Assembly (NCBI GenBank): GCA_017506865.1
Contig: JAFCMP010000445.1
Span: 1,302,001-1,366,000 of the forward strand
Length of the DNA stretch: 64,000 nt
Reading direction: 5' to 3'
Source of the DNA: Tribonema minus
Lineage: Eukaryota > Sar > Xanthophyceae > Tribonematales > Tribonemataceae
The position numbers and the translations under genes are program-made. A model generated the notes under the pieces. It did not search any database and was not told the origin of the DNA. It was given only the letters and a program-made list of their open reading frames with translations. Positions 22,200 through 34,304 of the stretch are shown here, piece by piece; position 1 is the stretch's first letter; each line of letters begins with the position of its first letter.

Positions 22200-23630
22200 T
22201 AGTGTTGCTGGTTTGTACACAGCTGTAACTCTACCGCCACCAGCACCTGCGGCTGATTTAAAAGCGGCATTCAGGCCCTAAGTCCGCCAGCATGTCATTT
22301 CAACTGGTGGAGGCGGTTTATGGTTTGGATGAAGCTGCTGTTAAAGCGCCCCTTTGTCAAGTTCAACTTCCATAAGTTTTGGGGTCAATTGCGTTCGCTG
22401 CATGCCTTGATGCATGAACTGCTGATGATGGCACTGGTGCCTTAATTCAAGACCCATGCTGTTGAACAGCCCTTTCGAAGCCCGGCGCCTTCACCTGCAG
22501 CCGCTGAAGCTAACCATCTCAGCCTTTCAGACACCGACGTCAGCGATGGTCCCCTCAGCAAGCCTAACAAGTTCTCGGCGGCAGTCGCACGAGCTGGTCG
22601 GACGCGAATACGGCGACGCCCCAGCGCTCAACCTGGCTGCAGCTGCAGCAGTTGCCGCCGGTAATGCACTAGAAGCCCCCCTGGCTGATGAAGGGGGTGC
22701 CAACGAAGGCGAGCCCGACGCCGCACAGGCTCCTGGAGCAGACTTGGTGCTGATGTGCCCCAAAGGCCCCCTTGTTCTTGGGGCAGCAGTACGCTCCGGC
22801 GCCCTTGAGGGCCTCGTTGATGATGCGGTGCCGCCCCCCCCCTCAATATCGGTGATGATGGGGGGGGGGGGGGGGGACCGTGTTACGGGCGCCAGCGCCC
22901 ACTGCTGCCCCGAGAACAAGGGGGCCTTCAGGCACGCCAATGCCTGCTCCTGCTCCAGGGGCCAGGGCGATGTCTGAGACAACAGCGCTCGCGCCCGCTT
23001 TCAACAGTTGGAAAGGCTGCCGGTGCACCATGGCTGCATCGCCCATGTCCGCCAATACAGTCGCCTCCAGCTTTAGGGGGGTTTCCGGCACCCCAGCATC
23101 TGCTGCTGCTCCAGGATCCTGTGCGACGTCCGGGTTGCTGTCGTTGGCACCCCCCTCTATCAACCAGGCAGGCATCACCGGCGGCAGCTGCTGCAGCAGC
23201 GAGGTCGAATGCTGGTGCGCCACCGTACTCGCGTGCGACCGGCTCGTGCACGACTGCCGCCGAGAACTCATGGGCTCGGTGACAGGACCCACGCTGACGT
23301 CGGCGTCTATAACTTAAAGGCTGAGATTGCTGGCTTCAGCGGCTGCAGGCGAAGGTGCCAGGGGCTACTTTCTTACAATCAGCTAACGAGACATGCGACT
23401 GGAGATCATGCGCCTGCAAAGCGGGATGCGGTGTCTGCCGTCAGCATCTTGTTGATTACACTTGCATGGCGGCCTTGGAGCACGCTCGTGTACCGACAAG
23501 GCTGTCCAACAGCATGGGTCATGAATGGAGGCACCGCTGCACAGGGGCAGTTCTTGCATCTGTCTAACATGATGACAACACAAGATCATCAAGACTTGCG
23601 ATCTTAGACGCACAGTGCTGGGTACGGCTG
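22200..23630. repeat. Inverted repeat with facing copies of ORF family R1
   Basis: A plus-strand R1 copy (ORF 22456-22977) faces a minus-strand copy (ORF 23292-22843). They meet at a G-rich centre (22861-22876). Both encode an Ala/Gly/Pro-rich protein part with PLVLGAAV and P-E-G-P-L motifs. The arms are diverged and contain some frame breaks. Confidence 0.65.
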
Positions 23631-24487
23631 ACACTTTGTCTTTTTTCTTATCAAAGTCATGTTGCGTATCTGCTGCCTTCTCTGCTCTAAGGGCCAGTCG
23701 CCTTCAGCGCTTAAAGGTGCACATCGGGCACTGCCAAGGTCCCGAGGCCTCAGGATCACCAATGGGTAGTACCCACTTTCAGGTCGGCCCCCAATGCAAT
23801 TTGTTTAGCGCTTTGTTGTGTTTCAAAGGTCTCAATTGCACCTCACCAAAATGCTGCATCGAGTGACCTTTAGTGGCAGCCCCTTCACGATATAATCAAT
23901 TTTAGGTCTGCCCGAGTCTCTGCCAAACTGACAACCGCAGATGTGCCATTGGGAAGTTTCATGCACGCCTGGAACATTTGTAACAGCACTTAGAACTTAT
24001 GACAATGGTCATATATTACTGGGCACCAGATACTGCTGAAGTGCCTGCTAGACACATGGTCAGTTCATCGTGTGCATGCGAGAAGGACATGCTTGTGTGT
24101 GAGTACTGCTGCCAAGCTATGGATGCAGCGGCATGCACATGCCAATACATACGTAAGCGTTTGAGATGCGACCCCAGTATAAGTGCACTGTCACATACTG
24201 AGAAGTAGGTGCTTTGCACAAGCTGAGCGGCACAATTAGAAATGCTCACTTCACAAGCGCCTGTCAGCAATTCATCTTGTAATCTGGGCTTGTTGACGGG
24301 TGTCAACCACCTTTTTTTTTCTACCTTACAATGCTGATCATCAGCGGCAGTGCGCGTGGCCTCATCTTACAAGCTGACTGCCATGATCTACATCAAGTGC
24401 TTGTTCGTACAAAATGGGCATGACCATCACAGCAGAGCAAGCTATGCGCAATTCATGTAGGCATATAAAGAGAATGACAATGCATAA

Positions 24488-24830
24488 TGACGCGTGAAGA
24501 AGGCGCATCTTTCACCAAGGCGCGGTGCGTATGCAAATGTTGACTTCAAGTGGTCATTACTGGCACTGTGTCACTTGCTTCACCATGTGTACATCATGCG
24601 AATGAGGCTCATGGAGCTGACGCGACGATGCGCAGTTGTACCTGGTGATGGTCTGCTTGATGCAGCCGCGACAGGCTTGATGCTGGCTACTTCCCCGGGC
24701 AGTTGTCCAATGAGGCGGGCGTGGGCTTCGGGCATCAAGTTAAAGTTTCCGGCGGGCTGGACAACCTGGTGAGGGGAAGTCGCAGTAGCAACTTGAAGTG
24801 GCATACTTCAAAGAAGTGGGTGTCAACAAC
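24488..24830 (+). repeat. Dispersed repeat R2, copy 1
   Basis: R2 is a block of about 300 bp containing GGCGCGGTGCGTATGCAAAT, CACCATGTG.ACATCATGCG and GCAGCCGCGACAGGCTTGAT. Other copies lie at 27247-27590 (plus, nearly identical), 27846-28110 (plus), 28850-29140 (minus), 29786-30100 (plus) and 32740-32930 (minus, partial). Short open frames exist on both strands, with no known domain. Confidence 0.75.
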
Positions 24831-25169
24831 GGGGAGGATGATTTAAACGCATTTCTCATCAGGGTAGCCAGGGTCACGGCACACGTGGCTTCACTGTATG
24901 CAAAGCTGCAGAAGTCATGACTTGGGCGCTTCAGCTCAGGTGCTGCAGACGCAGGCACACTGTGCAGGCGCGCGCGCAGGGTGCAGTTAAGCTCACATCC
25001 TGCTGCACTTCCGCTTGCATGTAGCTGATGAGAAACCTTGATTGACGCAGCGGGTGGTAGTTTCATGCATCACAGCTGTGCTTTCACAGCGCGGCTGCAT
25101 CTTCAGCATCTTCCATAGTGATTATTTGAGTCATCCACCACCAGCGGCTATTTCAAAAAGCTGCACTCA

Positions 25170-26390
25170 CGCCCTGAGTCCACCAGCATGTCATGTTTAC
25201 TGTTGCAGGCGATCATGGATTAATCAAGCTGCTGCTCAACTGCCCCTTTGTCTGTCAACTTCAACTTCCAGAAGTTTGGGTCAACCGCAAAGCGTTCGCT
25301 GCACGCCTTCAAGTTGATGCGTGAACTGATGATGATGGCAGTGCCTCAGTTCACGACCTATGCCGTTGACTTGCTCCTTTTCTGCGCCCGGAACCTCCGC
25401 CTCAAGCAGCCGCTGCCAACTATCTCGCCCTTGTGGACACCGACGTGAGCGATGGTCTCCTCACCAAGACCGATGACTATTCGCTGGCAGTCGTGCGCTA
25501 GGCCTATAGAGCACATAAAAACGGTGGTGCTCCAGAGACCAATCCGGCTGCTGCAGCAGCAGCTGCTGCTGATGCGCTAGACGCCCCCCTGATTGGTGTG
25601 GGGGGTGCCAACGACGCTGCGGTGGCTGCACCTGCTGATGCGGGGGAAGCCCCCCACGCGGATGAAGAAGCTGGCGATCGCGTCAGCGCTCAGGCTCCTG
25701 GCACTGCAGCAGGCGCTGGGGGGCCAGAAACCCCCTAGAGTTGAAGGCGGCTGTGTTGGCGGACATGTTTGAGGGCCTGAACGCGATGCTGCTGCACGGC
25801 TGCTGCTGCCGTGAGGCTGCTGTCGCCCCTAGCATCGCTTTCAGGCCCTCAGACATGTCCGCCGACCAAGCCGCCTCCAACTCTAAGGGGGGGGGCGGCA
25901 TCCCAGCGCCTGCTGCTGCCCCAAGAGCCTGAGCGCTGACACGATTGTCAGCTTCTGCAGCCGCGTGGGGGGGCCTCCGGCGCAGCAGCAGCAGGTGCAG
26001 CTACTGCAGCGTCATTGGCACCCCCTCCAACAGCCAGGGGGGCTTGAAGTTCTAGCGCATCAGCAGCAGCAGCAGCCATATTGGTCTCTGGAGTGTCACC
26101 GTTTTCACGTGCTCTATGAACCTGGTGGATGACCGCCAGCGAGAACTTGTCGGTCTTGGTGAGCGGACCGTCGCTCACGTCCGTGTCAATTTGGGCCAGA
26201 TTGTTGGCAGCAGCTGCAGCTGGAGGTGCCGGGCGCAGAAAAAGGGCAGGTCAGCGGCATGGGTCATCAACCGAGGCACCGCTGCACAGGCGCAGTTCTT
26301 GCATGTACCTGTCTGACGTGATGGCAACGCAAGGAAACCAAGGCTTGCGATCTTAGACGCACAGTGCTGGGCATGGCTGACACTTTGTCT
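25170..26390. repeat. Inverted repeat with a second pair of facing R1 copies
   Basis: The arms converge near 25800. The left arm carries GGCGGACATGTTTGAGGGCC and the right arm, read on the minus strand, GGCGGACATGTCTGAGGGCC. The minus arm keeps a readable R1 segment (SDGPLTKTDKFSLAVI, then ARENGDTPETN). Compare the pair at 22200-23630. Confidence 0.7.
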
Positions 26391-27845
26391 TTTAACCAAA
26401 TCATGTTGTGCATCTGCTGCCTTTGCTCTCAGAGGCAGCTTGCCTTCACGGCTTCAAGCTGCACGTGGTCCAGGAGCCAACTCGAAGGGCCTAAGGCCTC
26501 AGGATCACCACTTTCAGGTCAGCCCAGAGCACTTCATTGAGTGCCTTTTGTGTTCCTTAGGTCGCAATTGCTATTCACCAACATGCTGCATCAAGTGACT
26601 TATAGTAAACTGCGGCAGCTCCTCCGCAACTCGATCATTCTTTTTGAAAAAAATAACCGCCACGTCCGACAGAGTCTCTGCCAAACTGACAACCGTAGAT
26701 GTGCCATTAGGAAGTTTCATGAAGGCCTGGAACACTTGTAATGGCGCCCAGAAATTATTGCAATGGTCATACATTATTGGGCACCAGGTACTGCTGCTGA
26801 AGAGCCTGCTAGACACATGGTCAGATCATCGTGTGCATGCCATGCAATGCGAGAAGGACATGCGTGTGTGTGCAGTGCCGCCAAGCTATGGATGCAGCGG
26901 CATGCACATGCCATTCCATAATTAAGCATTTGAGACGCGACTCCAGTCTAAGTGCACTGACATACTGAGAAGTAGGTGCTTTGCACAAGCTGAGCGGCAC
27001 AATTTTAGAAATGCTCACTTCACAAGCGCCTGTCAGCAATTCATCTTGTAATCTGGGCTTGTTGACGGGTGTCAACCACCTATTTTTTTTTACCTTACAA
27101 TGCTGATCATCAGCGGCAGTATGCGTGGCCTCATCTTACAAGCTGGCTGCCATGATCTACATCAAGTGCTTGTTTGTACAAAATGGGCATGACCATCACA
27201 GCAGAGCAAGCTATGCGCAATTCATGTAGGCATATACAGAGAATGACAATGCATAATGACGCGTGAAGAAGGCGCATCTTTCACCAAGGCGCGGTGCGTA
27301 TGCAAATGTTGACTTCAAGTGGTCATTACTGGCACTGTGTCACTTGCTTCACCATGTGTACATCATGCGAATGAGGCTCATGGAGCTGACGCGACGATGC
27401 GCAGTTGTACCTGGTGATGGTCTGCTTGAATGCAGCCGCGACAGGCTTAATGCTGGCTACTTCCCCGGGCAGTTGTCCAATGAGGCGGGCGTGGGCTTCG
27501 GGCGTCAAGTTGAAGTTTCCGGCGGGCTGGACAACCTGGTGAGGGGAAGTCGCAGTAGCAACTCGAAGTGGCATACTTCAAAGAAGTGGGTGTCAACAAC
27601 GGGGAGGAGGATTTGAATTCATTTCTCATCAGGGTAGCCAGGGTCACGGCACATGTGGCTTCACCGTATGCAAAGCTTGCACAAGGTAGCTGGCACAACT
27701 GTAAAATGCATGCTTGAGAAGTAGCTGTCAGCAATGCCCCTTCCAATTAGGCTTGCTGATGGATGTCAGGCACTGAACATTCCTCGTACCCTACCCTCAA
27801 AATAACTGTATCTACACATCAACGCGCGATGAATGAACAACCTCA

Positions 27846-29150
27846 ACAAGCGCGCAGCGCGCACGCAAATTTGAACTTGAAGTAGTCATGACCGGCACTG
27901 CGCTTCTTCTTCGCCATGTGCATCTCATGCCAACAAGGTTCATGGAGCTGACACGACGTTGGTGTTTTTATCTGGTGATATGCTGCTTGAATGCAGCCGC
28001 GACGGGCTTGATGCTGGCTACTCTGAGCGGCAGTCGTCTGGTGAGAAGAGCGTGGGCTATGCATTTGGCAAGTCACTGGATATCCTGGTGAGGAGAACTT
28101 GAAGTAGTAGGGGTGGCATCTAAAGTGAATGTCCGCTGGTCAGCAGAGTGCACTGTACGGAATTTTTCTACAATGTACGAGGCCAACTTGGCGTTCAACA
28201 TATGCAGGATTTGAGCAGCACAGGGGAGCGCCAGTCGTTGTGAACTTCATTTTTGGCCAGTTTTGCCCCCTCCCACCCCCAAACTCTCAAAATGCCCCCC
28301 TCAATCTGACATAAGTTGACGAGTGTTTGCAGCAAAACAAGTTTTTGGGACCACAGAAAGTAGACAAGATTTGCCACAAGTGTGTTGGGAACCCAGAAAC
28401 TCAAGGATTTCCATTTCTCATGTCAGGAGTTACAAACGTGAACTAGCCGACACTCGGCGAGACTATGCCTACTTAATAGTGTTGGTGGAAGTGAAGGTAA
28501 CGCAAGGGTTTGATGACAGGGGTGTGATCTAGCTGACATGGAGTAAGACGTCCCTATTTGCGCAGTATTTGATACATGTGAAGAGAAGCAGCCAAGATGA
28601 TGAGGATAAAAAGGGAGAGACACCTGCATATTCAGTCAAGCCCATGGGGAAAAGGAAAGGAGAGGGGGGGGGGGAAGGGGGCATTTTGAGAGTTGGGGGA
28701 GGGGGGGGGGGAGGGGAACTGGCCCAATTTTCAAAAAGTTAACAACGATTGGCGCTCCCTTGTGCTGCTAAATCCTGCATATGTTGAACGCTAGCTTGGC
28801 CTCGCGCATTGTAGGAAAAGCCGTACAGCACACTTTGCTGACAAGCGGACGTTCACTTTGTGGATGCCACCTACTACTTCAAGTTTCTCTCACCAGCATG
28901 TCCAGTGGCCTGCCAAATGCATAGCCCACGCTATGCTCGCCGGACGGCTGCCCCTCAAAGTAGGCAGCACCCACGCTGTCGCGGCTGCATTCACGCAGAC
29001 GATCACCATACACCAACGCACATTGTCATGCAAGCTCCATGAACCTCATTCGCATGAGATGCACATGGTGAAGAAGACGCGCAGTGCCAGTCCTGATCAC
29101 TTCAACTTGAAGTTTGCCCATCGTGCTCGCAGTTCGTATGCTCACAGCGC
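27846..29150. repeat. Long inverted repeat, arms about 450 bp
   Basis: The left arm 27846-28305 and right arm 28645-29150 are inverted copies: both include an R2 block, a GAATGTCCGCTGGTCAGCA block and an ATATGCAGGATTT block, ending in the C-rich/G-rich tracts at 28265-28305 and 28660-28720. The spacer (28306-28645) is unique. The structure resembles a foldback element or two R2 repeats joined head to head. Confidence 0.8.
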
Positions 29151-29774
29151 ATGTAAGCTGGCAGCTGGAAAGCAAGCGTCACCGAAGCTCAGCCAGGCCA
29201 GCTCCGGTTGGTTGCAGGCTGAGCTGCTCGCAATCGCGACAAGCACGCACGGAGCGGTGCGCAGCGCGATGCTGCCGCAATGCTGCTGCTGCCGCGATGC
29301 TGCTGTCGCCCCTAGCATCGCGTTCAGGCCCGCAGGCACGTTCGCCAACATGGCCGCCTCCAGCTGCAGGGGGTTTTCCGCCACCCCAGTGCCTGCTGCT
29401 GCCCCAAGAGCCTGAGCGCTGACGCGATCGCCAGCTTCTTCATCCGCTTGGGGGGCTTCCCGCGCATCAGGTGCAGCACCCCCTCCACTAGTCAGGGGGG
29501 CGTCTAGCGCATCAGCAGCAGCTGCTGCGGCAGCGGCAGCAGCCAGATTGGTCTCCGGAGAACCACCGTTCTCACGTGCTTTATACGCCTCACTAATGAC
29601 TGCCAGTGAGAACTCATCGGTCTCGCTGAGGGGAGTATCGCCCACGTTTGTGTTTACAAGGCCTGAGAGGTAGGCTTCGGCGGCTGCAGGCGGAGGTGCC
29701 GGGCGCAGAAGAAGGCCAGGTCGACGGCATAGGTCATTGATTGAGTAACCGCTGCACGGGGGCAGTTCTTGCAT
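29142..29774 (-). CDS. R1 family ORF, alanine-rich protein, 210 codons open
   Basis: This is the longest open R1 copy. It has a conserved segment (VGDTPLSETDEFSLAVISEA, then KARENGGSPETN), a poly-Ala stretch, DEEAGDRVSAQALG, then LQLEAAMLANVPAGLNAML. The same order of motifs occurs in the copies near 22.5, 23.2, 25.6, 26.1 and 34.6 kb. I do not recognise the family. It could be a lineage-specific gene family or the coding part of a mobile element. The last 45 or so codons differ from the other copies and may be chance read-through. Confidence 0.45.
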   Translation of the reverse strand: MQELPPCSGYSINDLCRRPGLLLRPAPPPAAAEAYLSGLVNTNVGDTPLSETDEFSLAVISEAYKARENGGSPETNLAAAAAAAAAADALDAPLTSGGGAAPDAREAPQADEEAGDRVSAQALGAAAGTGVAENPLQLEAAMLANVPAGLNAMLGATAASRQQQHCGSIALRTAPCVLVAIASSSACNQPELAWLSFGDACFPAASLHAL

Positions 29775-30100
29775 GTATGTGCCTTAAACAAGGTGCGGTG
29801 CGTATGCAAATGTTGACTTCAAGTGGTCATGACCGGCACTGTGTCACTTCAAGTTGCTTCATCATGTGCATCTCATGCAAATGAGGCTCATGAACGCCAT
29901 GACATGGGGCTGACGACAAGGCGCATTTGTACCTGGTGATGTTCTGCTTGCATGCAGTCGCAACAGGCTTGATGCTGGCTACTTCTCGGGGCAGTCATCC
30001 AAAGAAGCGGGCGTGGGCTTCGGACCTCAACTTGCAGTTGCCGGCGGGCTGGACAACCTGGTGAGGGGAAGTTGCAGTAGCAGGTGGCATCCTTCAAGTG

Positions 30101-32339
30101 ATGCTAATCTCAAGTAGGCATACACAGCGAATGACAACGCATAATGATGCGCGAAGATTTGCTGTGTTGTTTCGAGAAATGTGACAGCTCAATTTCTACC
30201 TGTGTCACTGTTGCTAGAATAAGTACTTTTCTGTATCCTCCTGTGTGGGCCAGCACATGACTGACCCGACCCACACATGTATTCCTCCTGATGTTCGCAC
30301 TGAGGCCTTGGATCTTCTCAGAGCACAGGATATGGCTGTCAAGATGGTGTTTTGACGCACATCAAGCACACAGCGGGTTAAATTCCAGTGGGTGATTGCT
30401 TCCAGTAACTTTATCGACTTTATCGTGCAGCGTGCCTTGATTCATTTTGCTAGTTCTGAACTGCATTGCTAGCAAGGTCCAGGCGAACATGCGCTTTGGA
30501 TTTTGTGCAGGTACGAAAAAACTCAAGTTTTCTGCACAGTGCAATTTGACCAACTCCGTCATCTCTCCTGTCACCATCGAGACAAGGAGGCTATTCACCT
30601 AGTTAACCTTGCATATTAGCCACAGCAGGCATTGCGAATGACCCGTCTACCCTAGTGTCTTGTTTACTGAAGGCCGTCAAGTAAGGCTGTGTACGCCATG
30701 CCCTGAACACATCCATGTGCCTGTATGGGAAAGTCTGCATCTAGATGAGCTTTGCTTGTACAAGGGCCAGTCAGTGTTCACAGAGTTCTCAACATGTTTG
30801 TTCTCCCGTAGTCTCATACTGCGCATTGACTGGTCACCGGGTGCCAGTTAACTCCTCGTGCAGCCATATTATTGTGGTGCTCGTTCATCCACCGCGCGCC
30901 ATGCAATGCTGCCGGGCACAAACTCCAATGTGTACGCACGTACGTGGTTGGCTGTCAGATCAACGCAGTGACACAAATGTCTCCTTGTTGCCTGCTGTGT
31001 TTGCTTGCCCGCAGTGCCAGGCAACATTCAGTGGGAGCGACGTCCAGCGTATCAGAAGACTCCGCCTGAATCGCTTCTGAGGCCTTCCATGTCTACCGGC
31101 TTTGGCGTTGACCCTAATGCCATGCCTGCAAATAGACCAGGCCTTTTTGCAGTCACTGATATCCTGGTCTCGACTCAGCATCAGCAACACAGTGCATGCC
31201 ATATGCTCAGCAGTTCGTCGCATATAGATCATGAACTACGAACGAGCGTAGTTTTGCTCACAGGCTTGAGAAGTGACAGCTAAGGCGTGTGAAGTGAATG
31301 GAACTGCTTTAAAGTTTTTGTATGTGTGTGGTGTATCGAAGATAGTCTTCTTGTTGTTGCTTTCCAATTGATCATGCCGTTGCTTGCTGGTGGCTGGTGC
31401 CTTCATATGATAGCTTTGTTGGTGTGGGTTTTTGTCCTCTACGTTGCCCTCAGTTGTGTGCACATACGCCTGATGAATCACAATGGAGTTTGTGAGACGT
31501 GATTTCAGTCCGGGGGCATGCAGAGACGCGTGCCTGCCGCAGGTTCTGGCGTCATTGCCACAATGCACACCAAACGTGGTGTTCCTGTTGTACTGATCGC
31601 GCTGTTGTATTCAAGGTGCGTGGCTGCTGAAGTGTGTTGAGCAGTGGCGCTTTTCGAAGAAGTGATGCTGCCATCGCTTGCCATTGATCAGCTGCAATGC
31701 TCTTGTCCAGTCAAGGTGCACACAACTTCATGGATGGTGCGTGCTGTGGCATCTTCAATTAACATCATAACATGACTGTTTCAGAGATGCTGCTGTTGCA
31801 GTTTGCATGTTGAAGGTGGCTGTGATGATGGACTAATGTTCCTCTACTTGCCAATGCACTCTTTGCTGACGTGTACTTGCAACAAGCACGCTCATAAATT
31901 TAATTGCCAGCAGCAAAGCAATGTACATAGAGCAATTTACGCGAGTGCTATGCAATGGCGGCAGCATTTGTTCTGGGGCACAGTGCGCGGGCACATTGGC
32001 AGGAGCGGAAGAGGGGGATGGAGGGGTTCACATATTTTCTGATCCTGGTGAGCTGCTACGGTGACGCACATGGAAGAAAGTGCGATGCACCTGCTACCTG
32101 GCGACTCCCTCCTGAACCACATTCTTACTATAGTGCGCGCTGTCTCATATCTATGCCTGATAATTCCCACTTGCAGTGCAAGAATACACAGCGCGCTTAT
32201 TTGAGCACTTGAACTGGAAAAGCACCACACATATGCAGCCATGTCTTCACACATTGACAATTAAGCACATGTCTGGTCTGCTGGCTATGCTAGTGGGCGA
32301 TAGCGGCGTCGCCGCTGCCGCCGCCAGTGATTGCTGCTG
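30101..32339. other. Unassigned region between repeats
   Basis: I see no supported gene. Two open stretches deserve a note: minus 30598-30362 (78 codons, with VSMVTGEMTELVKLHCAE and FFVPAQNPKRMFAW) and plus 30966-31080 (VFACPQCQATFSGSDVQ, a CxxC-containing piece). Either could be an exon or a mobile-element remnant; neither shows a full domain. Confidence 0.35.
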
Positions 32340-33800
32340 AAGTTACAGCTTGGCGGCACTGCGCACACCAGCACTTTCAGCTTCTTGCACGCACACTACG
32401 ATGACCGTGTGCCTATGTCCCTTGGAGACACAGTATGTTCACAAAACCTGTGCATACATGTGCAAGCCAATCTCATTGGTGTACTGACTACGATCCAATC
32501 AGCTGAACTGATAAGCCGCCATGATGTACAGTATAAGGTAGGTTTGAGGCACTGCTCACCTGCCAGGCGGGTTCTGTGGCAGCAGAGGCCACCCGCCGAG
32601 CACTGCCACGTCCAGCTCCAGCGCGTGTCTAGCACTGCGGCTCACACCAGGAGATACAACACAGTGGCGCGTCTCATTAATATTAAGCGTGCAGATTGTT
32701 GCAATGAAAGAGGTCCATGTTCTACATAATGCAGCAGGTCACCATACACCAACGCACATCATCATGTAAGCTCCATGAGCCTCATTCGCATGAGATGCTC
32801 ATGGTGAAGAAGAAGCGCAGTGCCGGTCATGACCACTTCAAGTTGAACTTTGCCCATCGTGCCCGTGCAAATGCGTATGCTCACAGCGCACATGTAGGCT
32901 GGCAGCTGAAAAGCAAGCGCCACCTATGATCAGCCAGGCTACTGTTGGTTGAAGTGGAACTGTTGAAGTTGTGTCTGTTCCCTTGTGTAATGTACCAACA
33001 TCACAGTGCATGTAGATTAGACTCGCATCTCAAATGCCCATGGGTTGACATGTGAATGCCGCTGAATCCATGGCATGGGGGCACTACGCACACAGCACTT
33101 TCGGCTTCTCACACACATGCCATGATGTGGCCATGCGGCTGTGCCCATTACAAACATACGGTACTTTCACAAAGCGTGTGCATACATGTGCAAACCAGCT
33201 TCAGTAGTGTACGAGGGCATGCTGGAGCTGGATGAAGCAGCGCTCGGCAGGCGGGCTCGCTTCCTTATTGTGTCAGGACGCATGGATGCCGTTGCTTGCA
33301 GAGTTCTGTGACTTTGCTGACGCTCGCCGACCGTGTTGTATCTCCTGGTGTGAGTCGCAGCGCTAGACACGAGGGCGCGCAGGACCTTAATGTAGCAGCG
33401 CTCGGCAGTTGGCCTCTGCCACAGAACCCACCTGGCAGGTGAGCAGTGCCTCAAACGTACCATAACATGTACATGTAACATGATGGCGGCTTTAGTTCAG
33501 CTGATCGGATTGTAGTCAGTACGATACGATCGTAGTCAGTATGATCCGATCGTAGTCAGTACTATCCGATCAGCTGAACTAGCAAGCCGCCGTCATGTTC
33601 AGTTCATGGTAGGTTAAAGGCACTGCCCACCTGCTGGGTCGGTTTTGCGGCAGAGGCCACCTGCGGAGCGCTGCTACATTCAACTCCAGCGTGCGCTCGT
33701 GTCTAGCGCTGCGACTCACACCAACAGATATCGCACAGTGGCGGGTCTCAGCGAATTTTAAGCGTGCAGGTTGTTGCAATGAACGAGGTCCATGTACTAT
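32340..33800. repeat. Repeat family R4 with a palindrome at 33300-33760
   Basis: The block 32340-32715 recurs in parts: 33065-33210 matches its left part, and 33560-33800 matches its right part (GCACTGC.CACCTGC, GAGGCCACC.GC, GACTCACACCA). An inverted copy lies at 33300-33500. The centre at 33500-33560 holds three head-to-tail copies of a 20-bp unit like GATCGTAGTCAGTAT. All copies share readable pieces such as RHCSPARRVLWQ and AAHTRRYNTV. Confidence 0.7.
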
Positions 33801-33885
33801 GGAGAGGTCAGTCGCGCGCTGCAAAGCAGGACAACCGTAGTCGCGTCGCTCAAACATGTCACGATACACCTGCACGCGGGTTGAT

Positions 33886-33983
33886 GTTGGGGTTAGGGTT
33901 AGGGCTAGGGTTAGCGTTGGGTATGGGGCTAGGGTTAGGTTAGGGCTAGGGCTAGATTTGATTAGGATTAGGGTGGGGGTTAG
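33886..33983 (+). repeat. Degenerate interstitial telomere-like repeat
   Basis: About 98 bp of GGGTTAGGGCTAGGGTTAGC-type sequence. This is the longest of several TTAGGG tracts in the window. It has decayed and lies far from any visible chromosome end. Confidence 0.85.
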
Positions 33984-34304
33984 CGCGCGCTGCACGTCAA
34001 GGCACTCTCAAAAGCAGTCACGTGCGGTTACAGAACAGTTCAACCGTGCTGAGCGCGACGACCAGTGCTTTAGTGACACCTACTTACAGAGGAAGTGAAG
34101 TCTACCGCATGAAACGCACAAAAAAGAGGGCGAGACGCGTGCTTGACACGCGCGCCTTGCACTTCGACCTACTTCTGTTTGTTGGGGATTCAGTCCCACC
34201 ATCACAGTGACTTTCATCATCAGCGTTCACAAACGGAGCCCTTGATCCAATGCTTCCAAGGGCCATCAGCTAGGGCGGACACCCTGTGTGTGCCTCGAGT
34301 CACA

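Larger units (their letters stand above)
21950..27650. repeat. Segmental tandem duplication, two units of about 2.8 kb
   Basis: Blocks in 21950-24880 recur in order in 24880-27650. 22000-22300 matches 24960-25200, 23490-23650 matches 26245-26400, and 24000-24890 matches 26760-27660. The last pair is nearly identical (offset about 2758 bp), while the middle is much more diverged. Each unit has an inverted repeat at its centre. No intact host gene was recognised inside. Confidence 0.75.

Noticed and set aside
33886-33983. True chromosome end
   Set aside because: The repeat is degenerate, short and followed by 30 kb of further sequence with genes.
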